Below are positions 1-11,095 of a stretch of 64,000 nucleotides of DNA, in pieces; position 1 is the first letter of the stretch, and every line of letters begins with the position of its first letter. A model generated the notes under the pieces. It did no database searches. It was not told the origin of the DNA and saw only the letters and a list, made by a program, of their open reading frames with translations. A program made the translations under genes and the position numbers. The stretch is taken from the NCBI GenBank assembly GCA_025529335.1, contig JAMYHX010000109.1:36747-100746 (forward strand). The letters run 5' to 3'. The stretch comes from Rhizopus sp. PT2906 (lineage: Eukaryota > Mucoromycota > Mucoromycetes > Mucorales > Rhizopodaceae).

Positions 1-155
1 TTTTTCTACATATACGCACTATCTCTCTCTCTCTTTTGACATGATATCGTTTTATTCAAACATATTTTTCTTTGTCGTCTTTTTACGCAAATAATTTTTT
101 TATTTTATGACAACATTTTATAAAATTAATGTCAATAATTAATAAAAATACAGTA
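1..155 (+). repeat. Partial copy of a ~554 bp dispersed element
   Basis: This stretch matches 28812-28964 almost base for base, with a few substitutions and small indels, and matches the reverse complement of 34998-35150. It is cut by the left edge of the window. All three copies end at the same boundary, TACAG followed by TA, and the sequence beyond differs in each, so this is a true element end. No coding function is claimed. Confidence 0.85.
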
Positions 156-780
156 TATCTCAGATCGTAAATTCGGTTGAAGCAAACATCTACTATATTC
201 AATGCATACAAGATCGTGTATCGTTAAATAGAAAAACAGCATTTGCTAACTCTGCCATTCTTATTACTGATACAATTGCGAAAATGTATTCTTACAATTA
301 TCAAACAAAAATAATCAGTCTAATTGAAGGAATTATGAACAGAGAAAGTTTGAAGAACAAGATGGAGATTATGTCGATGGACTTGCCAGGATATTAAAAA
401 TAACAAAGAAGAAGGAGATCTATTTACAATAAAGTTGTTATATTTATCCTTCCTTTGCTAACTTATCTTCGTGTGAGATTACTCTATTGCAATAATGTTT
501 ACAATCATTCTACGTTTAACATTACGTACTTTTATTTATTTAATTCGTAACAAGTTCAGTGAAGCAGACTATATCATCCATATCTGAGCACCGCTGATAA
601 GATATACTTTCTGCTAAAACTCTCTTTGGTCGTATTGGTAAGAAGAAGATGAATAAAAAATAAAAAATTAATTAATATAACTAATAGACTTTCGTCTGAT
701 ACCATCACTTTTGGTGGCCTTACTCGTGGTATTTGAGTAGACTACGGGTTGTTGGATGCCTTCCATAATGTGAAAAAATT
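156..780. other. Non-genic stretch with decayed coding fragments
   Basis: No intact gene is visible. On the plus strand about 230 bases right after the repeat stay open in one frame, then appear to continue in another from about 337 to 420, as in a frameshifted old coding region. I cannot name the family. The rest is AT-rich with scattered stops. Confidence 0.35.
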
Positions 781-1252
781 GTTCTTCACTTCTCCTAATT
801 CCATAAAATGCTAGAGTTCTTCGTAATGGTCTGAAGCTGCTCTTTCTGAGATGATGAGTCGATCGGCTCTCTTGTAGACTGCGTCTGTACTTTGTAAGGT
901 ATCCACAGCTTTCGTTTTAAGTTCTCTGTAAGACCCTTTGTTGAAGCTCTCACTGTTGGTCCATTCAATGTCTTCGTATCTTGGAAGGTCCCTTAATAAA
1001 TTCTTTGATGCTCTTTTGTAAATTGATGGACGAGCTGTTCTCCAGTTCTTCCAAGATTTCGTTTGGAAGATTTGTGGGATCTTCACTTGATCTGTCAATA
1101 TTAAGTTTTCTTGGCATTTCCCCAATGATTTGCTCGACTTGTTCTCTTGTAAACAATTGTTCAGATTGATCAATGGACATATTAATACCACGGGACGCGA
1201 CGCGAAAAATACCTGAAAAATAGTAATTGAAAAATCTCTTGTCTAAAAACAA
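780..1252 (-). pseudogene. Unrecognised broken coding fragment
   Basis: Two overlapping minus-strand frames share one apparent protein, a hydrophilic Glu/Arg/Lys-rich sequence that starts in one frame (Met near 1180) and continues in the next after about 1000, ending at a stop near 811. The switch looks like a frameshift. There is no motif I can assign. Its position next to a dispersed repeat suggests transposon debris, but a degenerate host gene is possible. Confidence 0.3.
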
Positions 1253-1421
1253 AGCGTGGCACGAAAAAGCCTTTACTACCTCATTGGGACATGTAACAGA
1301 GGCAACAATGTTTGGGACAAGTACGACTCCTAATTATGATATAAACCTTTTAGCTTCTATTTATGTGCGATTTTTATTTTTGTTATTGATCGAATTAAAA
1401 AAACTGTACTCCCATAACGAA

Positions 1422-2332
1422 TTACTTTCTTCTGCAACTATCAAACACGTCCCAAACAACAGCAAATATATAACAAGCGAACGCTAAAAAGCCCCAAAAG
1501 AGGCTTACGTTATAGAAATCACAAAAACGGCCTCCCCACCAGCATTTGTATTTTACTGCTTCGACTATTAGTCCAACTCCCCAAAGGATAGCAAAGATTA
1601 AGTCAAAAGCGAACAGCATTGGTCTATTTGTCTTGTACTTGGTTATTACTGCACGATAAAAGTAGAGCAAGGTGTGGAATAGAGAATAGATGATTGAAAG
1701 TATTGCCTAAATTAAACAAATGAGTGTACACGTAAAAAGATGTATTCCTTTTTAGTTACATACCACTGCCCACAAATAATAAAAGCATGCAGATGTCGAA
1801 AATGGCACATCCTGATTAGAATACTGCTCACCTTATGTTAGCCCCTACATAATTTACTCAATTTGTCACTTACCGGACGCGCACCAGCAGCAAAACCAAG
1901 ATGTCCTATACTAGCCAAAAGTGTGATAAGGGATAGCCAGAATCGTCCTTGGTTAGGCGATCTATGTTTATCATTCGTAGGAGGACTTGTGCTTTCATTG
2001 TTGGCCTTATTAGGTTCGGTCGGTGTTGTTTCTACAGGTATATTCGAATAGGCTCCTCCAGTATTCTGAGGTTGATTACCGTATGGCGTGCCAGAATATT
2101 GATATGCATTATGTGGAGTTACATTTTGTGGTGGTACAGGGTCGTATTCTGTCTTGTTTGATTCTGTCCAAGCATTGTTGTAGCCGGTTGCACTAAATCC
2201 AGGCATGGGCATATTCATCTGTGGTTGTCCATATGCATTTCCATAATTTCCTGTGTTGTTATCTTCATAGGCCTTACCAAACCTTGGGCCATTTTGTTCT
2301 TGCCATGGGTTTTGATCGTATGCATATGACAT
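1422..2332 (-). CDS. MARVEL-like four-TM membrane protein
   Basis: Three exons (2332-1874, 1811-1764, 1706-1422), all joined in phase 0, give 263 residues. The first ~125 residues are hydrophilic and rich in Asn, Gln, Gly, Pro and Tyr, a disordered cytosolic tail. The rest forms four hydrophobic segments with short loops, the last ending in a Cys-Arg-Arg-Lys tail. The four-helix plan and small conserved Cys/Trp loop resemble fungal MARVEL-domain proteins of the plasma membrane or secretory vesicles. The family call is inference from topology, as MARVEL has no catalytic motif. It is the first of three head-to-tail minus-strand genes. Confidence 0.7.
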
Positions 2333-2459
2333 TATTTGAATATAAAAGAAAAGATAAAAAAAAAGAGAATGGTTGATGTCACCCTTTTTTTAATGCATTA
2401 AGCATAAAATAGAGTTTAAGCCATTTTTAGAATTTCAAAAAGAGAAACCAATGGGTTTT

Positions 2460-3671
2460 TTATTTTCTTCCATAAGTGTAAGTAGCATCCAATCGATTTC
2501 TCAAATGTTCTCCTGCAGTAAGAATATGACCATCCGTCTTTGATGATTGATCAACATGCTTTGAAGGGACAGGGGATAAAGGAATATTATCATCAGGATG
2601 AACAAAGAATGGCATTGAATAACGATCGAGGTGTTTATGTTCAGGTAAAAACACAACACGATGTAAAGTAGATTTGAATAGTCCATTTGTCCACAGTTCC
2701 ATCTGGTCACCTACATTGACCAAGATAGCGCCTTCGATCAATGGAGCTGAAATCCATTCGGTGCGGCTTGCTTGTACTTCCAAGCCAGGAATGTCTTTTT
2801 GAAACAGCAAGGTGATTGATCCATAGTCGGAATGAGCACCAGCTCTGACAGGATCCTTGACATCAGTTTCTCCTCCTCGAGGATATTTAAGAAAACGAAG
2901 GATATCTCCAGAATTTTCATATGAATGGGCCTTCACAAAGAAATCTTTACCACCTTTGTCTTCTGGGATCTGTTCAATGAAAAAGTCATTTTTTCACAAA
3001 ATAGACATAATGTGATAACATACCTCCAATGCAATACCAAATGCAAGTAATATTTGTAGAGCTGTTTTATAGCACATCTATGGCTTTACCTTTACATATA
3101 CGTGTCATGCATATCAGATGGTTAAGTACCTGTGAGAAATGACACAAAAAGTCCTTTTCCTTATCAAAAACAGAGGGAAGAGGTGCAAAAGGCTCTCCAT
3201 TGATAAAATTGCGAAAGTTGAAGCCCCTGCGAATGATGTTGGCTCTGATGTTCATCAACACTTTGATACTTACTCTTTATGATCTCCTTGTTTCTGATGT
3301 TCAGGATCCAGTCTTTAGTTATTTTAGTACTTTCCATTTAGCATACAATTAATTACTTATACCTTTCGCTGTACAATTCTGAATAGCCATGATTATCTTT
3401 ACCAATCAGGTATTTGTGTCTCTCTTCTTGTGGCAAGTTAAAAAACTCTTTGCTCTATCAAGGTGTTATATTTAATGGCATGATTTTTATTTTTGTTTGA
3501 AATAATAATTACCAACTCAAAGGCCTTGTCAATATCTCCTTGAGGGATGTTGTGGTTTATGATGTAAAAGAATCCAATAGACTTACAAGCATCGAATACC
3601 TGTTGAGCTACTTTATTTGGATTCTCTTCAAATTTGGCAAAATCAACAATAGGAATGGATTGAACGACCAT
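2460..3671 (-). CDS. 2-oxoglutarate/Fe(II) oxygenase, isopenicillin-N-synthase-like
   Basis: Six exons (3671-3513, 3454-3363, 3312-3274, 3244-3130, 3077-3024, 2969-2460) encode 322 residues with every junction in phase. The N-terminal half carries the DIOX_N pattern (IPIVDF near the start and GFFYIINH). The C-terminal half has the jelly-roll iron ligands His199, Asp201 (AHSDYGS) and His256 (LHRVV), with Arg269/Ser271 (RYS) to bind 2-oxoglutarate. All cofactor residues are present, so the enzyme should be active. The substrate cannot be told from sequence; fungal relatives act on secondary metabolites, pyrimidines or amino-acid derivatives. An upstream in-frame Met (3776) exists, but the chosen Met begins the conserved domain directly. 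Confidence 0.88.
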
Positions 3672-3850
3672 AAAAGACGAGAAAGAGAAAAAAAGAGAGA
3701 GATAAAGATGTAGTTTAAACCCCAGACATGTCACAATTGACTCTATTCCGACACTCTTTTGATTGTAATGGATCATAGCACATCACAGTAGATTGGTAGC
3801 GTTTTGCGATATTTGTACATACAGATTTATTATAAAATAATGCTTAAAAT

Positions 3851-4295
3851 CTAAAATGGCATTGAAGACTTTTGTTTGGCGAGTTCTTTTAATTTTTCCT
3901 ATGTAATAAAAAGTGATTAGTTTAAAATATTGGTAATCTCTTTCATTTACCTCTTTCCAAGCTTGGATTGTCTGTGGCATCTTTTCCATATTACGTTGAA
4001 TCGTAGCTTGTCTTTCAGCTCTCGTACGCTCATGCTTCTCCAACTTATTAGGCTTATATCTAAGTGATTTAGGTGCTGTCTCTGGTAATAATCCAATACT
4101 GGTGGGTTCAATTCCTTCTTGAATGCATGCTTTTCTTAAATCGGCTTGAATACGTCTTGAAAGTCGAGGAGGTCGCCAAAATGATTTGCTCTTTGCTTCA
4201 TTATACACAAGTTGTGGTTTTACATCTGCTTCTACGAATTTGGCATTCTCAAGTTTTGATAAAAACTTTCCTGAAAATGTACGGAATGTTGACAT
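3851..4295 (-). CDS. MRPL25: Mitochondrial large-subunit ribosomal protein mL59
   Basis: Two exons (4295-3951, 3898-3851) give a basic protein of 130 residues. The FWRPPRLSRRIQADL block, the later Tyr-Lys-Pro run, and the helix with ERTRAERQ and MEKMPQTI before the C-terminus fit the fungal mL59/MRPL25 family of the mitoribosome. The length is close to yeast MRPL25. The second exon is only 48 nt and is easily missed; without it the frame reads into the intron. The N-terminal basic and aromatic stretch fits mitochondrial import. The gene symbol follows yeast usage and is inferred from short conserved blocks. Confidence 0.7.
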
Positions 4296-5270
4296 GAGGA
4301 AAAAGATTTTTTGTATATGTCTTTAAGGGAGGGGGTGAGGGTCCATATCAGGAAATATCACAGTCACATTCGGTAGCCGCCACGGACATTTAACGGGGCA
4401 ATAAACGGTGCTTATTGGATAAAGGATAAAGAGGCATAAAAAATAAAAAGCAACTTGCAGTCTATAGTTGTGAATCCCATAATTCTTCAAGAGAGTAATA
4501 GTAAAAACCTTGTTCGTATTGATAAAAGCAATGTTGAAAGATTTGTATTTTTGGATTTCCACGGCCACAATAGGAGCCACATCGACAAGAAAATTGCGAC
4601 GGGAATGTAATTTTCTTAAGATATCCTCTTTTTACATCGTACTCATTCTAAAAGATGCCCTTTGAAGTTCTGACAAGTATTTCATGTGGTGAAAAACATT
4701 CAACATGTTGGGAACTGGGGTTTAGGAATAGATAGCCTCCACCTTCTCGTGGTTATTCCTGTGAGTAAAAGCCTAGTGCTTTGAAACGAAGAGAGGCTTT
4801 GATGCTTTTGTTGTATTTTTTAAATAAAACCTTTGAGGCTTTACACTTTATACTACGTATTGAGCTTATTGAATGAGGGTAGCTACATGACTTTTTACGG
4901 GAATAATAGAGAGAAATACAACTTCTTTTGACAACAAATTTTATTATAATGAATTATGCTGCTTAGACATAAGAGTTACGAACGAAAGAGGAAGGCAATA
5001 CTAAGGAATTATCTTCCACAGCAGTATCCAGTTCAACAGTCTTTCTCTTTCTGTTGCAAAGGACTTTAACTACGTTTTTCATTGATTCTTCACCCTTCCA
5101 GACAACTTCGAGGAGAGAAATAAAGTCAGTAGCAAACGTATTAATGCTGCTGGAGAATTCAAGCTTTGGAGTTCTTCACGCATTAGTAAATATTAGGAAT
5201 AGTAAAGAAGAGAAGAAAAAGAAAAATAACTATTCATTGTTTTATATACACCACGAACAGAGGTCTACCT

Positions 5271-5271
<1 letters not shown>
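4296..5271. other. Intergenic, nothing recognised
   Basis: About 980 bases. The reading frames here are short, lack Met-initiated domains and show no recognisable protein. The upstream side would hold the mL59 promoter. A frame open at 5054-5260 leads into the T tract but shows no family resemblance. Confidence 0.5.

Positions 5272-5312
<41 letters not shown>
5272..5312 (+). repeat. Homopolymer tract, 41 T
   Basis: An uninterrupted run of T lies immediately before the surviving coding part of the MULE transposase, replacing its N-terminal region. The exact length may be unreliable in any assembly. Confidence 0.9.
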
Positions 5313-6522
5313 CCATCACTGATATGGAAACCATTCCTACTTTGCATCAGTGGTTAACCTGGGTAAAGATCAACTTCTCTTTGGACGTGAAGCGAATTAT
5401 GATAGATTGTAGTTCTACCGAGACAGGTGCAATTAGAGATGTCTTTGAAGACTCTGTTCAAATTCTCTTGTGTCATTGGCATATCTGGCGTGCATGGGAT
5501 AGTAAGCTTAAGGCTGTAGTAAGTATTTCATATAAAATTCTTTAAGTGTTCGTACTAATAGTTCTATATGATGTCAGGTTAAAGAGCCTAAGAATACTCA
5601 TGACAGTCAATCCAAACGCAAAGGTATTCGTGCTTGTCTTGGTTTGATGATGGGTGCCCGTTCTGAAGAAGAATTTCTTAGTATATTCACCTCTTTTGAA
5701 ACTCGCTTCAAAGACGAAGAGCAATTCCTTGTTTATTTTAGAACAAGATGATTGGTCAAAAAGGAACTTTTCTGTAAAGCCTGGCGACCAAGTGCCTCTT
5801 TCCATACCAACAACTTGATTGAATCATATCACAATCAATTGAAAACGTTTTACCTTGGTCGCGCTCGATGCAGTCGCTGTGGCTTTTTAATTTACACTTT
5901 GCAAGAAACGTTGATGATTGACTACCATCAGAAGACTTTGAAATGTTTGTATGGTTTTCAAACTGTCAAATTAAGCTCATGTGATATGAAGAAGAAAAAA
6001 TTGGCGTGTGCTTTTGACAAAGACGCTGCTACAAGTATGGCTCAGCGCTCTGAAGAAGAAGATGATATGTATGATTACAAGCCATTCACTGACGATTACA
6101 TTTGGTACGAAGCCAAATTGAAAAATGATCACCTCTTCCGTTGTAACTGCCCTGATGGTTCGAAGCTTTGTAAGCATATCTTCTTAGTTAACAGAGTGAC
6201 TAATGTTCCATATACTCTTCGTTCTGACGTTGTCGTTGAGACTGATACTACTGGGCTTAACCATGAAGAACTTGTTGTAACTGGTATCAATTTCGCAGAT
6301 ACTACTAATAACTCTACCTCTGATAATGATCTCTGTCAAGAGTTGGCAGATTCAATTGATAGGTTTGAGAATTTATATATTAGCGATCTTAGAAGAAAGA
6401 AGGTGATGTATAGCTTACAACGCGATAAATTGGAAGTTATTAACCATGCTTCCAAAACATCATGCTATATGATGAAAGAAGCTGCCGTTATTCCTCAAAC
6501 ACTTCCTGAATGTCAAAGATAA
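5313..6522 (+). pseudogene. Truncated MULE/FAR1-type transposase with SWIM zinc finger
   Basis: The remnant starts abruptly at the T tract. It runs through MULE-core motifs (MIDCSSTE, then LLCHWHIWRAW), crosses an intron at 5519-5577, and continues in the same frame to an in-frame TGA at 5749-5751. The frame reopens through NNLIESYHNQLK, and a SWIM finger (CNCPDGSKLCKH) lies near 6145-6180, ending with a stop at 6520-6522. The catalytic N-terminal portion with the first DDE Asp and the DNA-binding domain are missing. The Asp in the MIDCS motif is retained. The TGA falls where relatives usually carry a Trp, suggesting a single G-to-A change. No terminal inverted repeats were found, so this is a dead fragment rather than a mobile copy. 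Confidence 0.8.
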
Positions 6523-6583
6523 GTATATTATTATCTCATATTTTTAAATAAACAATAACCCAATATTTCTCTTTGTTTCATTA

Positions 6584-6590
<7 letters not shown>

Positions 6591-6636
<46 letters not shown>
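6591..6636 (+). repeat. Homopolymer tract, 46 T
   Basis: A second uninterrupted T run, 68 bases after the transposase stop. Together with the tract at 5272 it brackets the transposase fragment. Both runs are T on the coding strand, so neither is a poly(A) tail of that transcript. Confidence 0.9.
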
Positions 6637-7356
6637 CAAAGTCTTTTCACTACCTTGGTTACTCATATTACAGTAATATTTGTTCCGACAGGGCTGCTTT
6701 TTGACAGGGCGATTTAAGTTGAGTCTGAAGGTAGCATATACTGGTGAATTTTCCTCAAATAAAACACGGGATATTACTTAAGAAAAGTGACAGCTTTATG
6801 TTTTATTAGTATAACGGTTTTTAAAACAAAATAACAACCTTGCACGTACTTAAAGGCTTTTTAACTTTAAACTCGCGTTTTAAAAGCGGGAAGAAAAGAG
6901 AGGAAAAACCTTCAGTTGCTACTATACTGTCTTTTGATACTGTCAATTAGATTTTTGAAAATCTTGATTTGGTGTTCTTTTATAAATTCAATTACAGCTA
7001 ACTCACTGGCTTGTTTCGATAAGAAGGACAGCTTGGATATGCGAAACGCAACGTTAGTGGACAGTTTGCCTCAAACACGGTAATTTCTTGATGCAAGTAT
7101 CCTGAGCTTCTTCGAGAGCTTGAACCTGAGAGATCGTAAAACTATTAGTACTCAAAGAAAAAAGACTATTTTCAAGTCCCCTGAAACAAGCTAATCTTAC
7201 GTGACTCTGCAAGACACTACGGAAACTTGTGTAAAAATGTTAAAAAGGATTTGGTTAATGATTGAACGTTGACGCTTAATGTATTTTGGATCCTAAGGAT
7301 CTATCATGCAGGCAAATAAAGGGAGAGTCAAGATATAAGAAGTTGTTTATTTTACT
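6637..7356. other. Intergenic, nothing recognised
   Basis: About 720 bases downstream of the Lnt-like gene with no convincing frame on either strand. A strong GTAAGT lies inside the last exon of the neighbouring gene (7376-7371), so an alternative 3' exon here cannot be excluded, but none is apparent. Confidence 0.45.
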
Positions 7357-9200
7357 CTAGATGAAAAGTCGATTAGACTTACACTTTTGACGAATAAGCA
7401 AAATGAGTGCCGCAAAGGTAATAAAAATGGTTAGATAACTAAAAGAATCACCAATATATCCATAAAGTGTAGCCACTCGTTTTCTGATAGGTAAATAAAA
7501 CAAGTAAGACTCTGTAGGATACGTGGCTACCACTTGATCATAGACGACGTTGTAGGTTGGACCATAAATACCAGAGAGTCCATATGTGGTGCATCTGAAT
7601 AAGGTGAATCCGTTTTCGATGGCTCTCAGACGTTCTGATTGAGTATGATAAATCGTGACAGGGCCTTGTATGAAATTAGATATTACTTAAAAGAGGTTAA
7701 ATAACTCTCTTTTACTTACCCCAAGACCATGCAGGTTGTAGCATCACATCAATATTTAGTTTGCTTGCTTGAAGCATAAACTCTGGGTAATTCATGTCAA
7801 AGCATATAGAAACACCAATTCTACCAAACTCTTCAGTGTCCATATACGGAATGATGAGCTCACCAGGAGGTTGCATTTCCTGTTATAATATAAAAAAAAG
7901 TTAAGAGAGCAAAGCAATAGGGCGTCATCTTACCACAGTAGGAACTGGATGTGCTTTATTATAGTCAATCCCAATATCACCTTCCTTGGTAAAAACGACC
8001 AGCTTGTTCTTCTCGACTGGTCCAAGAAGGTGATAAGTCATAGCCAAGTAAACCTTGTGCTTGATTGCAAACTCTTTTGCACGTTGTAATAAAAGAAACT
8101 CCTCTTTTTCATCACTTGCTACTACTGCAACTTCAGACCATAAGACTAATTTAGATCCGGCCTTTAAGAAAAAGAAGAGGAGTTAACGTACACATGATTT
8201 CAAGAGCTAAATATAATAAACCTCTGCCGTATGGGCTGATTCGTTAAACCAGATGTCATAGTCTAATTTATCAGGTACATCATGCCCATAACTAGCTACA
8301 CAGCTAACAGGTACACTTTTGGGAATATAAGCTGATTGAGGGGCCTGGAACATGGATCCTGGTAGGATGTTGTTGCGAGCACCGTTATAGGTATACAGAG
8401 CAAACATAAACAAGATATATGCAGTAACAGGATGCTTCAAGAGCGATGAGTATGTGTTTTTGTATACTGGTTTTCCTTGATCATTGTTATCCGTTACTGA
8501 GACCGTATCATGCTTTCTTTTCAAAAGATGAAAGGGATAATCAGGAATCTCTAACAAGATTGTGCCAAAGAGTGCGATTAAGAAGTCAAGGAATGATCGG
8601 CCACCGAGAGACGCTGCTAACCCAAATTCAGGCCAAGTGATCAAAGGAGTTGTGAAGGTAAGGTAGTCACCAAGACCACAGTATTTTTGGAATAGATAAA
8701 ATGAAGCTGTCCAAACACAGGGGAAAAATATAACACGGGTCCAGATAGAGTTGGTTTGCTGTACCAGGTACCTGTCAGCCGTAAAAGGAATAAAGGGAAC
8801 CCAATTGAGGACAAACGAAGAGCCTAATGCAGATAATTTTAATTTTTTTTTTGTGTATTTAAAATGAAAGATTAGAGTTACTGAATATGAGTGGAGCCTT
8901 TGGGAATTTAGGGCCACCTTCGACCATCGCAAAGGTACCAAGAAAACATAGAGCAAGTGAAATACTACTGATTACGTAAGCCAAAAGCGTGCGTGTATAG
9001 GATTGAGATCGGCAATAGTTCAAGATGATAGGGCAGTAAAGGAGGGTTAAGGTTGGAATAGCATGATAGCCGAATCCGAATAATCTATGGGTGGCTTGAT
9101 TTAGTATGTATGGAATAGTATTTTCTTTTATTTACATTTCAAAAAAGAGAGCCCCTAATATCCAGTGTTTCTTCAAAAGATCCACTAATTTATCTGTCAT
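7357..9200 (-). CDS. Apolipoprotein N-acyltransferase-like (Lnt) nitrilase-fold membrane protein
   Basis: Six exons (9200-9136, 9084-8882, 8823-8222, 8161-7934, 7879-7720, 7664-7357) encode 521 residues. The N-terminal ~260 residues hold several membrane helices. The C-terminal part is a carbon-nitrogen hydrolase domain with the full catalytic triad Glu300 (LWSEVAV), Lys359 (NKAHPVP) and Cys392 (VSICFDMNYPE), followed by a final TM segment. Helices plus an extracytoplasmic nitrilase domain is the layout of bacterial Lnt, which acylates lipoprotein N-termini. Fungal relatives with this layout are known, but their acceptor is not clear from sequence. The first exon is short and its acceptor was chosen because it alone keeps phase. 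Confidence 0.82.
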
Positions 9201-9410
9201 GGAAATCTTTATTTGAGAAGAGGAAAAGAGAAGAAAAGAAAAAAAGAGACTTATTGCTGTATTACACTCTTTGTGCTGGATGTAAGCTTTAGCTATTTTT
9301 CTTGTGAAACGTTTTGCCCATACACTTGGTTACCATGGCACCCATTCAAAAAAAATAAAGAATAGTCAGTGTATAGATAAAAAAGAGGATAAAGCAGCTT
9401 TAATCTAAAG

Positions 9411-10784
9411 TTATTTAGTTGATTTGAAAGATGAGAAATAATCTCCAAACCAAGCAGCAAATTTGACACATTGAGTATTGATTCCGGCAGATTCAAGACT
9501 CTTTACAGACAAATGAGCATTTTCAGGTCGCGACACTGCAGCTGCAGGGTCAACTGTATTTTGACGAGTAAGATGATGGATAGGAACATTCAGCAACTCA
9601 GCAAAGATCTCTGGTTAGATGTTATTGTTAATCTCTTTTTTTTTTCTTTGCACTGCAACTCTTTCTTTTTACCACACATCTGATATTTTGTCATACATTC
9701 TTGAGCTGTGAAATGATAGATGCCTCGAATATCTTGCTTGTTTACCATCTTTTTGACTATATATACGTAATGAATATAAAATTATTTAAAAACAGTATAG
9801 ATCTTACCTGCCAAATCCTTGATTACACGGGCCACATCAGCAACTATGTATTTTGAGTAAGTGTGATAATAAAAAGATATCCTCTTTTACCATTTGTAGG
9901 ATATCTTTGAGCGACATTATCCATCTTGACTGGCTTTTGAGGGGTCTATTTATAATGACGTTGATAAAGAAATAAAGGATAAAGATATATATATATATAT
10001 TTACCAGCACAACATCAATTAGTACATTCACAGCTGATTCACTATTGTATTCAGTCTCACCATAGCTTTTTAACGTGTTATTAAATGGGTCAAGCTTCGA
10101 TTTTACTTACAGAATAGGCACACGGAGAATGACTGCGTTTGGATAGACTTGTCTGATAGCATTTTCACCAGCCAATTTTGTTTGTCCATAGAATTGAAGT
10201 GGGTTTGGCTTATCGCCAACCTCGTATGGAGGCGAAGTACCATCGAATACATAGTCTGTACTAATGTATATAAGCATGATATCTCGTGATTTGCAGAGAG
10301 TTGCCAGTTGTTTAGACGTTTCTACATTGAGCTGATATAAAGTCATTTATATACATTCGATGTCCTTTTATGTTACTCACGAGCAACACTCCGTCTCTGT
10401 CCTTTTCTGCCACATCAGGACGACGTTCAGCCGCACAATGAACAACGACTGTATGATGTATGTTACGCGTCTGGTGTTTTTATATCATTACTATTTTTAC
10501 CATTAGGCTGTTGTTCATTAAAAAAGGCTTCCACTGCATCTTTATCAGTCAAATCAAGCTATATTTATAATATTATGACACCCTATCCCATATCAACATA
10601 TATATCATCTTACTTTAACCAAGTCATCTTTTGCACGTGAAAAAGCTGTTCCAACCACTATAATAAAATGGTTATTTCAATACTTTTTGCCCTTTTCTTG
10701 TTTTATTTTACCTTCCCAGTCCTTGAATGCTTTGACGACTTGCCTGCCTAATAAACCTGATGCCCCTGTGATTACAACTTTCAT
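9411..10784 (-). CDS. MAT2B/RmlD-like NAD(P)-binding protein
   Basis: Ten short exons (10784-10712, 10657-10614, 10558-10501, 10448-10381, 10331-10111, 10065-10005, 9945-9891, 9843-9808, 9756-9673, 9610-9411) give 299 residues in one frame. The Rossmann motif GASGLLG lies at residues 7-13, STDYVFDG near 105-112 and the SDR pair Tyr129/Lys133 in FYGQTK. This is the RmlD substrate-binding family, which includes dTDP-4-dehydrorhamnose reductases and the regulatory beta subunit of methionine adenosyltransferase (MAT2B). In a fungus without rhamnose genes nearby, a MAT2B-like role is the likelier reading, but that is inference. It is divergent from the Sey1 gene. Confidence 0.85.
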
Positions 10785-11095
10785 TTTTTTAAAAAAAAAA
10801 AGAGGAAGAAAAGTCAAGCCATTTGTACCACGAACGATAAAAAATATAAAGGCAAGAGGATGACGTGTGTGTATGCGTGTTTATGATGAAAAAAAAAGGG
10901 TTACTCCCTTAAAGATATATGATCCATTCATATAAAGCACTGTTGTTCATTCTATGAATCCTCCTATCCCTTGAAAAAGATCAAGGTCGCATAAAATAAC
11001 TTGCAAGTGACAAACCTCAACTCCGAAGTGAACTTTAAAAGTCTCTCCTTATTCTTCACTACTTCTTTCTTTTTTCTTTCTTTCTAAAAACCAAA
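10785..11095. promoter_or_regulatory. Shared upstream region of MAT2B-like and SEY1 genes
   Basis: The two start codons face away from each other across 311 bases, so both promoters must lie here. The Sey1 side has a long pyrimidine tract (about 11060-11085) just before the ATG, common in fungal leaders. I see no clear TATA box. Co-expression is possible but unproven. Confidence 0.5.

Noticed and set aside
3672..3776. Longer start for the 2OG oxygenase at 3776
   Set aside because: The added 35 residues are hydrophobic and do not match the family, while the Met at 3671 begins directly before the conserved N-terminal domain.
4323..4580. 85-codon minus-strand frame upstream of mL59
   Set aside because: No domain, no conserved start context and a hydrophobic random composition; most likely intergenic.
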